Of a stretch of 64,000 bases of DNA, positions 41,680 to 50,518 are shown piece by piece. The position numbers and the translations under genes were made by a program. Where the stretch lies: assembly GCF_900156865.1 (NCBI RefSeq), contig NZ_LT732529.1, forward strand, positions 4,285,823 to 4,349,822. Direction: 5' to 3'. This stretch comes from Litchfieldia sinesaloumensis (GTDB lineage: Bacteria; Bacillota; Bacilli; Bacillales; Bacillaceae_L). Positions within the stretch are counted from its first letter, which is position 1. Every line of letters begins with the position of its first letter. Under the pieces are notes generated by a model. It was given only the letters and a program-made list of their open reading frames with translations. It had not been told where the DNA came from and did no database searches.

Positions 41680-43065
41680 ATGACAAAGAAGAGAATTTAT
41701 TTAAATGCATTTGATATGAACTGTGTTGGGCACCAATCTCCAGGATTATGGTCACATCCAGACGATCAATCACATCGCTATAAAGACAGCGAGTATTGGA
41801 TTGAACTAGCAAAGATTTTAGAAAAGGGAAGGTTCGATGCTATTTTTCTAGCGGATGTATTAGGGCCTTATGATGTCTATCAAGGGTCTAGAGATGCGGC
41901 GATTCGTCAAGGTACACAAACACCTGTTAATGACCCATCACTTGTTGTTCCATTAATGTCAGCAGTAACAAAGCATTTAGGATTTGGGGTTACTGCATCT
42001 GTTACTCATGAGCATCCTTATACATTTGCCCGTCGTATGTCGACACTTGATCATATTACGAAGGGACGTGTGGGCTGGAATATCGTCACATCCTATCTGA
42101 AAAGTGCAGCTGTTAATATGGGATTGGAAGACCAAATTAAACATGATGAGCGCTATGACATAGCTGATGAATATTTACAAGTTTGCTATAAACTATGGGA
42201 AGGAAGTTGGGAGGATGATGCTGTTTTATTAGACAAAGAGAATCGGATTTTCGCAGACCCAAGTAAGGTACATGATATCAATCATGAAGGTAAGTATTAC
42301 AAAGTTCCAGGTGCGCATTTATGTGAACCGTCTCTACAACGTACGCCTGTGCTCTACCAAGCTGGAACCTCTTCGAAAGGCCGGGCATTCGCTGGTAAGC
42401 ATGCTGAATTAATTTTTATTGGTGCTCCAACTAAAAATGCGGCTAAACATTCTGTACAGAAACTACGTGAAGAGGCCATTAAGTCCGGGCGTGCACCCGA
42501 GGAACTTAAAATACTGTCATGTATCACTCCAATTGTTGGTCGAACAGAAGAAGAGGCCAACGAAAAATTCAATGAGTATCAAAAACATGTAAGCTATGAG
42601 GGGGCATTAGCACTTCTAGGTGGCTGGACAGGAATTGATTTCTCAGAGTATGGTCCAGATGAAAATCTTAAGTTTGTAAAAAATGATGCTATTCAATCGA
42701 CGGTTGAGAACTTTACAAGAATTGATTCTGATAAAAAGTGGACGATTGATGAAATTAAAAAATATACAGGAATTGGTGGGTTAGGACCTGTTACTGTTGG
42801 TAGCCCAGAGCAGGTCGCAAATGATTTGGAGAGTTGGATAGAAGAGACCGGGATTGACGGATTTAACATTGCGTACGCAATTACTCCTGGTACGTTCAAA
42901 GATTTTGTCGAATACGTTGTACCAATCCTTCAAGAAAGAGGCTTAGTTCGAAAAGAATACGAAGGTGAAACACTACGAGACAGCCTATTTGGGCAAGGAA
43001 ACCAACTACCAGCTCACCACCCAGGAAAACAATACAGCAAACAAGTGGCAATAACGGTAAGATAA
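41680..43065 (+). CDS. NtaA/SnaA/DszA-type flavin monooxygenase for organosulfur
   Basis: A 461-residue LLM-class enzyme of the NtaA/SnaA/DszA/CmoJ group. Motifs: N-terminal FDMNCVGHQSPGLWSHPDDQS, FDAIFLADVLGPYDVY, SVTHEHPYTFARRMSTLDHITKGRVGWNIVTSY and PVLYQAGTSSKGRAFA. In B. subtilis, relatives YxeK and CmoJ (MoxC) work in recovery of sulfur from S-modified cysteines. With the FMN reductase upstream and SAM-riboswitch control, it most likely oxidises a sulfonate, sulfone or S-substituted cysteine to release sulfur. AAAGGAG precedes the ATG. Confidence 0.88.
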   Translation: MTKKRIYLNAFDMNCVGHQSPGLWSHPDDQSHRYKDSEYWIELAKILEKGRFDAIFLADVLGPYDVYQGSRDAAIRQGTQTPVNDPSLVVPLMSAVTKHLGFGVTASVTHEHPYTFARRMSTLDHITKGRVGWNIVTSYLKSAAVNMGLEDQIKHDERYDIADEYLQVCYKLWEGSWEDDAVLLDKENRIFADPSKVHDINHEGKYYKVPGAHLCEPSLQRTPVLYQAGTSSKGRAFAGKHAELIFIGAPTKNAAKHSVQKLREEAIKSGRAPEELKILSCITPIVGRTEEEANEKFNEYQKHVSYEGALALLGGWTGIDFSEYGPDENLKFVKNDAIQSTVENFTRIDSDKKWTIDEIKKYTGIGGLGPVTVGSPEQVANDLESWIEETGIDGFNIAYAITPGTFKDFVEYVVPILQERGLVRKEYEGETLRDSLFGQGNQLPAHHPGKQYSKQVAITVR

Positions 43066-43072
43066 TAGGAAA

Positions 43073-43108
43073 AGGGCTATCAAAATAAAATCCTATTTTG
43101 ATAGCCCT
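43073..43108. terminator. Bidirectional terminator of the sulfur operon and the toxin cassette
   Basis: AGGGCTATCAAAATA / TATTTTGATAGCCCT, 6-base loop, perfect 15-bp stem between two converging operons. Confidence 0.85.
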
Positions 43109-43116
43109 AAATAAAT

Positions 43117-43722
43117 TTAATTACTGATGGTCTCTTTCCTAGGGATTTCCTTAGAAAAACCATCAATTCCTATAGAACCATAATAAATATCTAGACCTGA
43201 TTGAGTATCAACCATGGCAACTGGATAGGAATGATTATTTTCAATTTGTGATGAAAATTCGTTTGGATCCATTTCTATCTCAATTTCATGACCTACAAAA
43301 GAATATGAAAATGGTATCGTTTTGTGCAGTTCAAATAAGGTCTTTATGATGCTTTGTCTTGCAGTTTTGATACTTGAATCATCGGATTCATCCGGAAAGA
43401 TATCCTCCCAGCCTATACTAAAGAGAAAACCATGGTAATTTGCTTCTTTTTCAACCGTGAGAGTGATACTCTCTGACTTAATGTTGAAAATGTCACCGGA
43501 TAATTCAGAAGAGATATAGTAACCATCTAGAAAGGAAACATCCAGTTTATTATTTTGGACTTCATTTTCAACCCATTTTTCCCCTTCAATATCTTCACTG
43601 TATTTAAGGTTTAAAAATGTACCACCTTTTTTTAGGATAAATTCCTTTAGTTTTTCAAATGTTGATATAAGAGGATAGTCTTCATTGAAGACAACTCCAA
43701 TATTTACGTACCCACCAGTCAA
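43117..43722 (-). CDS. Putative immunity protein of the toxin cassette
   Basis: A 201-residue acidic cytoplasmic protein without recognisable enzyme motifs. The likely start is TTG at 43722 (MTGGYVNIGVVF), six bases after AAGAGGTGA; a GTG at 43731 overlaps the toxin stop codon by four bases. It alternates predicted beta strands and helices: GGYVNIGVVF, an amphipathic KLKEFILKKGGTF, SITLTVEK, FLFSIGWEDIF, a helix TARQSIIKTLFELH and HEIEIEMD. The overall look recalls immunity families such as Imm64, but I am not sure of that name. Position directly after the toxin gene and overlapping translation support immunity. Confidence 0.6.
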   Translation of the reverse strand: MTGGYVNIGVVFNEDYPLISTFEKLKEFILKKGGTFLNLKYSEDIEGEKWVENEVQNNKLDVSFLDGYYISSELSGDIFNIKSESITLTVEKEANYHGFLFSIGWEDIFPDESDDSSIKTARQSIIKTLFELHKTIPFSYSFVGHEIEIEMDPNEFSSQIENNHSYPVAMVDTQSGLDIYYGSIGIDGFSKEIPRKETISN

Positions 43723-43727
43723 TTTAC

Positions 43728-44594
43728 TCACCTCTTAATAATCAGTTCTCCAATTCGAATGAAATTATTTTTTTGTGTCGTAGTAAGTTTATAACCTGTA
43801 ATAAAGTCACCGTTTTCTTTAAAAAATACGGCATTATTCCCTTTAATATGCATTATAACAGGATTACTCTGACCACTGTGTTTTGTTTTATAGATATGTG
43901 TAGATTTACTTACGTGATTACGTAATGCAGTTTCGAACTTAGTAGCATTTGCCTTACTATAGTTACCTGTAACTCCGAAATCCTTTGCGTGTTTGAACTT
44001 TTTTTGTAATTGACTAGCCTTGAAACTTACATTCATTAAAGCCTTAAGGATTTGACTGCGAGAGTATAGTTTAAATGCTATTTTAACGGTGGATCTGATA
44101 ATTACTCCAACAATAATCGCCGGTAAAGCAGAAGCAGATAACTCCTCGGAATTATACGTATACGTCTCACCCGTGGTTTTATCTATAAAAGTAGCTAAAA
44201 ATTCCTCACCCTCTACTTGCTCAACAATTACCTCAAATTCCTGGTATATTTCTTCTCCGTTTTCGTCGGTATATGTTGTTTGAAGGTTGATATCTTCTGA
44301 TTCAATATCCAATTCAAGTTCGCTCTCTAGTTCAATATCTTCAGATTGGAAACTTGACTCAATATTAATTGTTTCTTCATTTATATTTGTTAACTCAACA
44401 TCAATTTCGTCTGTGTGTTCCATACCTAATTCTTCGTAAACTTCCTCTTTAATTACTTCGAATTCCTCTTCAATTACTTCAGTTGCAATATTTTGGGCTT
44501 CCAATGTCTCGGATGCTGCTGCTTTAGTAAAAGGGATACTAGTAAATACTAGACAGACTACTAGAGTTATAATAAGTGATTTCATAGATTTCAT
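43728..44594 (-). CDS. Secreted toxin with colicin-D-like tRNase C-terminus (SAR2788-like)
   Basis: A 288-residue exported protein. Signal peptide 1-27 (KSLIITLVVCLVFTSIPFTKAAAS) is followed by a very acidic region (about 35-150, many Glu runs such as EEEFEVIKEEVYEE), a hydrophobic helix (about 155-175, ALPAIIVGVIIRSTVKIAF) and a basic C-terminal domain (about 188-288). That domain reads KKFKHAKDFGVTGNYSKAN, then FETALRNHV, VIMHIKGNNAVFFKENGDFITGYKLT and TQKNNF, a pattern I associate with colicin-D-type tRNase ends of polymorphic toxins. It resembles the family called SAR2788 putative toxin. The ATG at 44594 follows AAAGGAG. Genes for a membrane-anchored subtilase precede and a likely immunity protein follows. 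Confidence 0.7.
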   Translation of the reverse strand: MKSMKSLIITLVVCLVFTSIPFTKAAASETLEAQNIATEVIEEEFEVIKEEVYEELGMEHTDEIDVELTNINEETINIESSFQSEDIELESELELDIESEDINLQTTYTDENGEEIYQEFEVIVEQVEGEEFLATFIDKTTGETYTYNSEELSASALPAIIVGVIIRSTVKIAFKLYSRSQILKALMNVSFKASQLQKKFKHAKDFGVTGNYSKANATKFETALRNHVSKSTHIYKTKHSGQSNPVIMHIKGNNAVFFKENGDFITGYKLTTTQKNNFIRIGELIIKR

Positions 44595-44607
44595 AACCAA
44601 TCTCCTT

Positions 44608-45564
44608 TTAATTAAATGTGATTAAACCATTACCATACTCAATCTCATCGACGAATTTCTTATCTTTTACTGCTTTTTCATTTAACAAAGCCATTACTTC
44701 TGATATAGGCGTATCCTCAATTGTTTGATTACTTATAAAAAGGGATATTACACCTGTAGCATGTGCTGCAGCAAATGAAGTCCCCGAAAATAAACTATAT
44801 CCTCCATTGTGATCTGTCGAAAGGACTTTTTCTCCTGGAGCGATGTAGTCAATTTTTCCTCTTGCTGCTGTACCAGGTCTCTTAAAATCTTCCTTAATAG
44901 AATTAACAGATATTACATCCTTGTACTTTGCAGGATATTCAACCCCGGTACCAAAGGTATTTCCAGCGGCAGCTACAACAATAATTCCTGTTGAGATTGC
45001 TTTATCTATTACATTTTTTAGTTCGGGGCTATCTTTAGTTATGCCTGAACTTATGTTGATAATATGTACTTTCTGATTAATACTCCATTCAATACCTCGG
45101 ATAAGATACTCAACATTACCTTTTCCGTTAGAATCTAGAACTTTAACATCATATATTTCAATTGCAGGATTGATTCCGATTACACCACTATCATTGTTGG
45201 CTGCACTTAGTATTCCAGCTATGGCTGTACCATGGCCAAACTCATCGATTACTGGTGTATCGGGAGAAATAGCGTTGTATTGTTTTTTAACTATTCCTAT
45301 TAAATCTTCATGGTCTTTGTATATTCCACTATCAAGTACAGCCACTTTAACATTACTAGTCTCCTCTATAAGTTGTCCTACCTTTGGATGAACTTGCTTG
45401 ATGCCCCATGGTGTTACTTGCTTTTCCGGTGGGGACGAAATCAATTCATTTTTAACTTGAGTGTCAGGGCTACTAGACTTCACTTGTGAATACATATTTG
45501 ACAACCACATTCCTGAAATAATAAAGAATAAAAAGCCGACTGAAAATAGTAATTTACGTATAAT
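44608..45564 (-). CDS. Membrane-anchored S8 subtilase of the toxin cassette, atypical start codon
   Basis: A serine protease of about 318 residues. One N-terminal helix (LLFSVGFLFFIISGMW) anchors it; a Ser-rich tether follows and then the catalytic domain. Triad and oxyanion residues, counted from ATT 45564: Asp78 (VAVLDSGIY), His111 (EFGHGTAIAGI), Asn202 (AAAGNTFG), Ser263 (SGTSFAAAHATG). No inhibitor I9 prodomain is present. GGAGGTGA at 45573-45566 precedes ATT 45564 and ATA 45561; the only standard start in frame, TTG 45579, lies before the ribosome site. First gene of the cassette, 13 bases before the toxin gene. It may cleave and release the toxin outside the cell. Confidence 0.8.
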   Translation of the reverse strand: MIRKLLFSVGFLFFIISGMWLSNMYSQVKSSSPDTQVKNELISSPPEKQVTPWGIKQVHPKVGQLIEETSNVKVAVLDSGIYKDHEDLIGIVKKQYNAISPDTPVIDEFGHGTAIAGILSAANNDSGVIGINPAIEIYDVKVLDSNGKGNVEYLIRGIEWSINQKVHIINISSGITKDSPELKNVIDKAISTGIIVVAAAGNTFGTGVEYPAKYKDVISVNSIKEDFKRPGTAARGKIDYIAPGEKVLSTDHNGGYSLFSGTSFAAAHATGVISLFISNQTIEDTPISEVMALLNEKAVKDKKFVDEIEYGNGLITFN

Positions 45565-46050
45565 GTCACCTCCATTCAATTAGTATTAAAAGCAATTGAT
45601 GTAAAGTTCTTCTATATTCTACAAATATTTACAATTTTTGTAATTAGGAAAAAGGTATTATATTTAATGAAAGATGATGGTAATAAATTACTAATTTTTA
45701 CAATCGAGAAGGAGCGTGGTAGGTTCTTAATCTAGATAGAGGAGAGAAAATGTAAGTTGCCCAATAAATTACCCTATATTTAGGTTTGTTTGGTTTTAAG
45801 TGATGATTTGATCCTCGTTTGGATTCCATTATCTTAGTTCGTTTCATATGATAATTATATCTAGAGAAGACAATTGCAGTTAAATAAATCGGTAATCATC
45901 TGATGCAGAATTAGTGAAAAACGAAGATAAAGTGTATATTATAGGGATGGAGCATATTTAATGTAATATCAGATAATGTGCCAAATTTCACACAAGATAA
46001 CTCGTACATGTGTTATTCTTACAATATATAATTGTTGGAGGTTTAAGAAA
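45565..46050. other. Divergent intergenic region, toxin cassette and CysJ-like gene
   Basis: Nearly 490 AT-rich bases. Only the FNR-like promoter at 45977-46019 could be made out. Purine-rich words such as GAGAAGGAGCG (45706) and GAGGAGAG (45740) look like ribosome sites but head no credible gene. Confidence 0.5.
45977..46019 (+). promoter_or_regulatory. FNR-like box and spaced -10 upstream of the CysJ-like gene
   Basis: TGTGC CAAATT TCACA (45977-45992) matches TGTGA-N6-TCACA at 9 of 10 positions. TATTCT at 46014-46019 sits exactly where a -10 should be for an activator centred at -41.5, and no -35 hexamer is visible. This is good geometry for CRP/FNR activation; regulator identity is inferred. 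Confidence 0.5.
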
Positions 46051-47223
46051 ATGCAACGAACTATAGATGATGAAAAAAATCCGAAAAAGCCTGTTCCTAC
46101 AACATATTCAAGATTAAATCCATTTCAAGCGAAAGTTCTGAAGAATATTAACTTAAATGGTGAAGGTTCTAATAAGGAAACAAGACATATTGAACTATCA
46201 TTAGAAGGATCAGGGTTTTCTTATATACCTGGTGATACACTTGGGATTGCACCTTCAAACGATCCAGAACTAGTGGCAGCTTTACTCGAAGAAATGAAGT
46301 GGGATGCAGATGAAGTTGTAACAGTTGGTCGCCAAGGTGAGTCAATGCCACTTAAAGAAGCGTTGGTTACGTACCTCGATATTACTTTACTAACTAAGAA
46401 AATATTACAAGGCGCGGCAGCTTTTACAGACAATGAAGAGCTACAAAAGCTCTTAGAAGATACAGCGGCTGTAAAAGAATATTGTGATGGCCGCGATTTA
46501 CTAGATATGTTGCGTGACTTTGGCCCGTGGAAGGCTTCTGCGCAAGAAATTGTATCTTTATTACGAAAAATGGTACCTAGACTTTATTCGATTGCCAGCA
46601 GTTTAGCTGCACACCCAGATGAAGTTCATCTCACAATTGGTGCAGTACGTTATACTGCTCATGGTCGTGAAAGAAAAGGGGTATGTTCTGTTCAATGTGC
46701 GGACCGTGTTGAAGAAGGCGATACACTACCAGTCTTTGTTCAAGTTAACAAACACTTCCACTTACCGGAACAACTAGATAAAGACATCATCATGGTTGGT
46801 CCTGGAACTGGGGTTGCGCCGTTTCGTTCGTTCATTGAAGAACTTGCTGTGAAAAAAGCAACAGGACGTTCATGGTTATTCTTCGGTGACCAACATGAAG
46901 CAACTGACTTCTTATATAAAGACGAGTTGGAAAAGTACCAGCAAGATGGAGTCTTGTCAAAAATTGATGTCGCATTTTCAAGGGATTCCGACCAAAAAGT
47001 ATATGTACAGCACAAAATGCTCGAGCATAGTAAGGAATTATTTGAATGGATTGAAAACGGAGCTTATTTCTATGTATGTGGAGATAAAGACCATATGGCA
47101 AAAGATGTGAATGAAGCATTACTCACAATCTTTGAACAAGAAGGCGGTATGGACAGAGAAGCTGCTGAAGCATATTTAAAAGAATTGAAAACACAAGGGC
47201 GTTACTTACGCGACGTGTATTAA
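46051..47223 (+). CDS. CysJ-like sulfite reductase flavoprotein lacking the flavodoxin domain
   Basis: A 390-residue FAD/NADPH oxidoreductase. It covers the CysJ/cytochrome P450 reductase part: FAD-binding PRLYSIASS and GVCSVQ, connecting helical domain, NADPH-binding VGPGTGVAPFRSF, FFGDQHEATDFLYKDE, and the YVCGDKDHMAKDV plus C-terminal GRYLRDVY typical of CysJ. The N-terminal flavodoxin domain of CysJ (about 200 residues) is absent; the protein starts with YSRLNPFQAKVLKNINLNGEGSNKETRHIELSL, i.e. at the beginning of the FAD module. GGAGG marks the ATG at 46051. No cysI is adjacent. Partner and substrate are open: an external flavodoxin or another haem protein may accept electrons. Confidence 0.85.
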   Translation: MQRTIDDEKNPKKPVPTTYSRLNPFQAKVLKNINLNGEGSNKETRHIELSLEGSGFSYIPGDTLGIAPSNDPELVAALLEEMKWDADEVVTVGRQGESMPLKEALVTYLDITLLTKKILQGAAAFTDNEELQKLLEDTAAVKEYCDGRDLLDMLRDFGPWKASAQEIVSLLRKMVPRLYSIASSLAAHPDEVHLTIGAVRYTAHGRERKGVCSVQCADRVEEGDTLPVFVQVNKHFHLPEQLDKDIIMVGPGTGVAPFRSFIEELAVKKATGRSWLFFGDQHEATDFLYKDELEKYQQDGVLSKIDVAFSRDSDQKVYVQHKMLEHSKELFEWIENGAYFYVCGDKDHMAKDVNEALLTIFEQEGGMDREAAEAYLKELKTQGRYLRDVY

Positions 47224-47229
47224 TTAAAA

Positions 47230-47262
47230 AATACCCCTTCGACCTGGTCGAGGGGGTATTTT
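47230..47262 (+). terminator. Terminator of the CysJ-like gene
   Basis: AATACCCCTTCGACC / GTCGAGGGGGTATT (one G-T) with TG loop, then TTTTC. Confidence 0.88.
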
Positions 47263-47322
47263 CTTGAAATAACAGGTGCACCTTTTGTAGCTCTCGGTCA
47301 ACGGACCGGTATCTTTTTCCCG

Positions 47323-50253
47323 TTATGCTCTTTTTCTTCTTGATGTTACAAAGTATGTGGTTCCTACAAGTAACAGGATTAAACCTAAAAGTAGGAGATT
47401 GAATGAGTTTGTTGCTGTTACCGGAAGTTTTTTGCCTTCTGATTTTTCTGGTTTAGGCTTTTCTGGTTGTTCAGTTTCAGGCTTTTCAGGTTTTTCTGGT
47501 TTCTCAGGTTTCTCAGGTTTTACCGGTTCTTCGGGTTTCTCTGGTTTCCCCGGCTTCTCAGGGTTTTCTGGATTTTGTTCATCTGCTTTCACGAGTGTTA
47601 GAACACCGAAAACAGATGTATCTTGATATCCAGTACCGGTAGTATCATTCCAAGCTGCAACACCTTGACGGGCACCGTCTTTACCGTCATTAATTTGTAC
47701 ATCAAATCCAATCTTCGTGTTGTTTTCTGGAGTGATTGTTTTTAACGGAATCTTCATTTCAACTGTATAGCCATTGCCTGATACATGGGTAGCTGATTCG
47801 AAACCTTCTTCAATGCTTGATGGATTAAAAGAAGCAACGTTTTCGAAATTAACACGATACTGACCATCTCCATCTTCATAGAAGGAAGTTTTCGCATTGT
47901 TTTCATCTACAAATACTTCAACAGAATCCTGTTCCCATGCATTTGGGCTTGAGCTATCAAGTTGTGAATCACTTACTTGAACTAATACATATAAGTTTTG
48001 ATCATCCCATAGCACCTTCGATGTTCCATTCGCACCTTGCCAAGCAGTTTGGTAACGGTTGATTGGGAGTTCTTTTGCTTGATTCCAAATATCATCAATT
48101 GTTCCATCCATGACCGGTGTGCCAAACACTGCAGTACCATGATTTGCTTCTTTTTCATCAACCTCATGCTCTGAGATAAATTTGTCTGGGTCTGCAATTG
48201 CGTAATAGGCTGGTTTTGCTTGTAGATCTTTATCAAATAATAAAGGACTTTGAGCAGCTCTCCAGCTAGTTGCGTCATTTAATCCCCAGAAAGTTACACG
48301 AGAGATGTGTTCCTTATATTCCTTATAGATTTGGAACAATTGGGCATATAAATAACCTTGTGCATTTGCTTGTTGCTCTGTTAGGACATGATCACTTCCA
48401 GCCGTAACATCAAGCTCCGTTACACCAACTTCTACACCTAGTGAAACGAACTTTTCCATTGAACGTCTAACATTTTCAGGATTCGTATTTAGGTTATAGT
48501 GGCCTTGCATACCAATTCCATCAATAAGAAGTTCTCCGTCATTCTCAGCTGAATACTTATCATTAATTTCTTTTACCATTTGATAAATAGCTTCGGCTTT
48601 ATTTTGATTATCATCGTTGTAGTCATTGTAGTAAAGTTTGATATCCCAGCCATTTTCTTTCAACACTTCTTTTGCGGCACGATAAGCTTGTTCAATATAA
48701 TCCGTTCCAATTGCTTTGTACCAACCTGATTGACGAAGTGAACCTTTCCAATCAGTTGGATCAGAAGGATTATCATTCATTGCTTCGTTCACAACATCCC
48801 ATGAAATCACATTTGTCCCAAAATGCTCAACAACCGTTTTAACATGGGTTCTTAAATTGTTGAGGGCGACATCGCGACTTAATGGATTACCGTCATCATC
48901 ACTGTGGAGCCATTCTTGAGATTGTTGATGCCAGACGAGAACATGGCCATGCATTTGGAGCCCTTGAGATAATGCTTTGTTCACAAGCTCATCTTCCGCT
49001 GTAAAATCAAACTCTCTTTGATCGTTGTAGGCATAACTTGGCTTCATTGCGTTCTCTGCAGTTACAAGATTATGGTGCTTCGTTAAAAGGTTTAGTCGAG
49101 TACCATCTAAATCTGCTGCTGAGATTGCATTTCCAATTAGGAAATAATCTTTGTAGATATCTTTAATTGGTGTTAAATCTTCAATATCAACAGGTCCTGT
49201 GCCAGTCGGTTCAAATGTAATATCATCAATATAAAATGATGCTGAACTATTATTCGAACTTTCGACGTAAATGGTTAAAAACTCCCCTCCCACACTGCTG
49301 TAGCGGTAAGTACCTTGTAATTGCACCCATCCGTCTTCAGTGCTAATGGTTTTTCCTTCTATAATATTGTAGCTAGCACCGTCACCGTCTCCGACTTGTG
49401 TTGATAACTGCAGCTGTGAACTATCTGGAGACATCAGCTTGACCCATGCTGAGATCTTATACTCGGTTCCTTTATCCACATATTTTTCAACACGTAAGGC
49501 TGGTCCATGCCACGTATTTGATCTGTTTTCAACCTTTAAGGAATAAGTGCCACTCTCAGTATGGTTTTCTTCATCCGTAATTGTCAGCGTTTCAGTCCCA
49601 GCCCTGCCTTCAAAGCCTCCAGTTGTTTGGTCTTCGAAGTCGATTTTCTTAAATGTTTCAGCTTGTGGTCTGGATTCCTCAGGCTGTTCGGTAACTTTTT
49701 CAGTAATGAGGATTTCTCCAATGTAGAAAGGAACTGATACTCCAGTTTCGTTTGATTGAACACGAAGTTTTGAGTCCTTACTAGTATCCACGATAAATTC
49801 CTTCGTCAACGTGAATGCTTGACCGGCTACAAAAGGAACATTTGTTAACCAGGTATAACTGTCAACCGTCGATAGAACAACTTTGGCATCATTTGGGATA
49901 GATTCATCACCATCAACATATCCAGTAACAGTGACTGAATAGGTTTTCCCGTGTACCAAGCCAATGTCGCTGAAATTGAAATCAGCAGCATCATAGTCAT
50001 TGTTTCGGTTACTCACATATAAAGCTGCTCCGTCTTCATTACCAGCAAACACCTTATCCTGAACATGTGTTAGGCTAGCATTTCCCGATTGTGCCGCTTT
50101 TCCACTCCCACCTTCAAAGGTCTCATGATAAACCGTTTTTGTTTCTGACGGTGTATCATCGTTCGCTTCTGCAGTCTGGGTAATCCATGCTGATGGAAAA
50201 ACCAAAATGGCTACAAGAAGCAATGAAAAAATCCTCATCCACTTTCTCCTCAT
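47323..50253 (-). CDS. Cell-wall-anchored multidomain endo-1,4-beta-xylanase (GH10)
   Basis: A 976-residue extracellular xylanase. Order: signal peptide (about 1-31), a first beta-sandwich module (about 45-185, CBM4/22-like), a CBM22-type module (about 205-350, ending [10 protein letters not shown]), the GH10 barrel (about 365-690), a CBM9 module (about 705-885; [21 protein letters not shown]) and a Pro/Glu/Lys-rich linker of repeated PEKP words. The chain ends with a sorting signal LPVTA (943-947), a membrane helix and RRKRA. Catalytic acid Glu490 (VVNEAM) and nucleophile Glu613 (VTELDV) are present, with LVWHQQ and DGIGMQGH. LPxTA rather than LPxTG suggests a class D-type sortase, which is not in this window. 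GGGGAGG selects the ATG at 50253. A cre site lies 30 bases upstream. Confidence 0.92.
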   Translation of the reverse strand: MRRKWMRIFSLLLVAILVFPSAWITQTAEANDDTPSETKTVYHETFEGGSGKAAQSGNASLTHVQDKVFAGNEDGAALYVSNRNNDYDAADFNFSDIGLVHGKTYSVTVTGYVDGDESIPNDAKVVLSTVDSYTWLTNVPFVAGQAFTLTKEFIVDTSKDSKLRVQSNETGVSVPFYIGEILITEKVTEQPEESRPQAETFKKIDFEDQTTGGFEGRAGTETLTITDEENHTESGTYSLKVENRSNTWHGPALRVEKYVDKGTEYKISAWVKLMSPDSSQLQLSTQVGDGDGASYNIIEGKTISTEDGWVQLQGTYRYSSVGGEFLTIYVESSNNSSASFYIDDITFEPTGTGPVDIEDLTPIKDIYKDYFLIGNAISAADLDGTRLNLLTKHHNLVTAENAMKPSYAYNDQREFDFTAEDELVNKALSQGLQMHGHVLVWHQQSQEWLHSDDDGNPLSRDVALNNLRTHVKTVVEHFGTNVISWDVVNEAMNDNPSDPTDWKGSLRQSGWYKAIGTDYIEQAYRAAKEVLKENGWDIKLYYNDYNDDNQNKAEAIYQMVKEINDKYSAENDGELLIDGIGMQGHYNLNTNPENVRRSMEKFVSLGVEVGVTELDVTAGSDHVLTEQQANAQGYLYAQLFQIYKEYKEHISRVTFWGLNDATSWRAAQSPLLFDKDLQAKPAYYAIADPDKFISEHEVDEKEANHGTAVFGTPVMDGTIDDIWNQAKELPINRYQTAWQGANGTSKVLWDDQNLYVLVQVSDSQLDSSSPNAWEQDSVEVFVDENNAKTSFYEDGDGQYRVNFENVASFNPSSIEEGFESATHVSGNGYTVEMKIPLKTITPENNTKIGFDVQINDGKDGARQGVAAWNDTTGTGYQDTSVFGVLTLVKADEQNPENPEKPGKPEKPEEPVKPEKPEKPEKPEKPETEQPEKPKPEKSEGKKLPVTATNSFNLLLLGLILLLVGTTYFVTSRRKRA

Positions 50254-50282
50254 TTTCTTCCTCCCCTTAAACAATCTTATTA

Positions 50283-50296
50283 GAAAAGCGCTTTCA
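50283..50296 (-). promoter_or_regulatory. cre site (CcpA) upstream of the xylanase gene
   Basis: On the coding strand TGAAAGCGCTTTTC, matching the cre consensus TGWAANCGNTNWCA nearly throughout with the central CG-C core. It lies within the promoter-proximal region and predicts glucose repression. Confidence 0.65.
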
Positions 50297-50444
50297 AAAA
50301 TTAAGACACGCTTTCCAACTCCTATTATTTAGTTTCTAGCGTAAACTTGTAACCCTAGTAACTATAGTTTCTACTTAAAAAATTCAACTAGAGTGACAGA
50401 CGGGATTTAATCCTTAGGAGAATATGAACCTCTGAATATAAAAA

Positions 50445-50460
50445 TTTGACCTAGGTCAAA
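50445..50460. promoter_or_regulatory. TTTGACCTAGGTCAAA perfect palindrome upstream of the CuA lipoprotein
   Basis: A perfect 16-base palindrome 58 bases before the start codon, 15 of 16 identical with the site at 13761-13776. Likely the operator of a shared CRP/FNR-type or other dimeric regulator. Confidence 0.65.
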
Positions 50461-50518
50461 GAAATGTTATTTTCCGCAGGATATTATTAATTTATAAAAG
50501 GTAAAGGAGTGAAAGTAG

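Noticed and set aside
47357..47626. Gly/Ser/Phe-rich frame on the plus strand
   Set aside because: It is the antisense of the PEKP linker of the xylanase.
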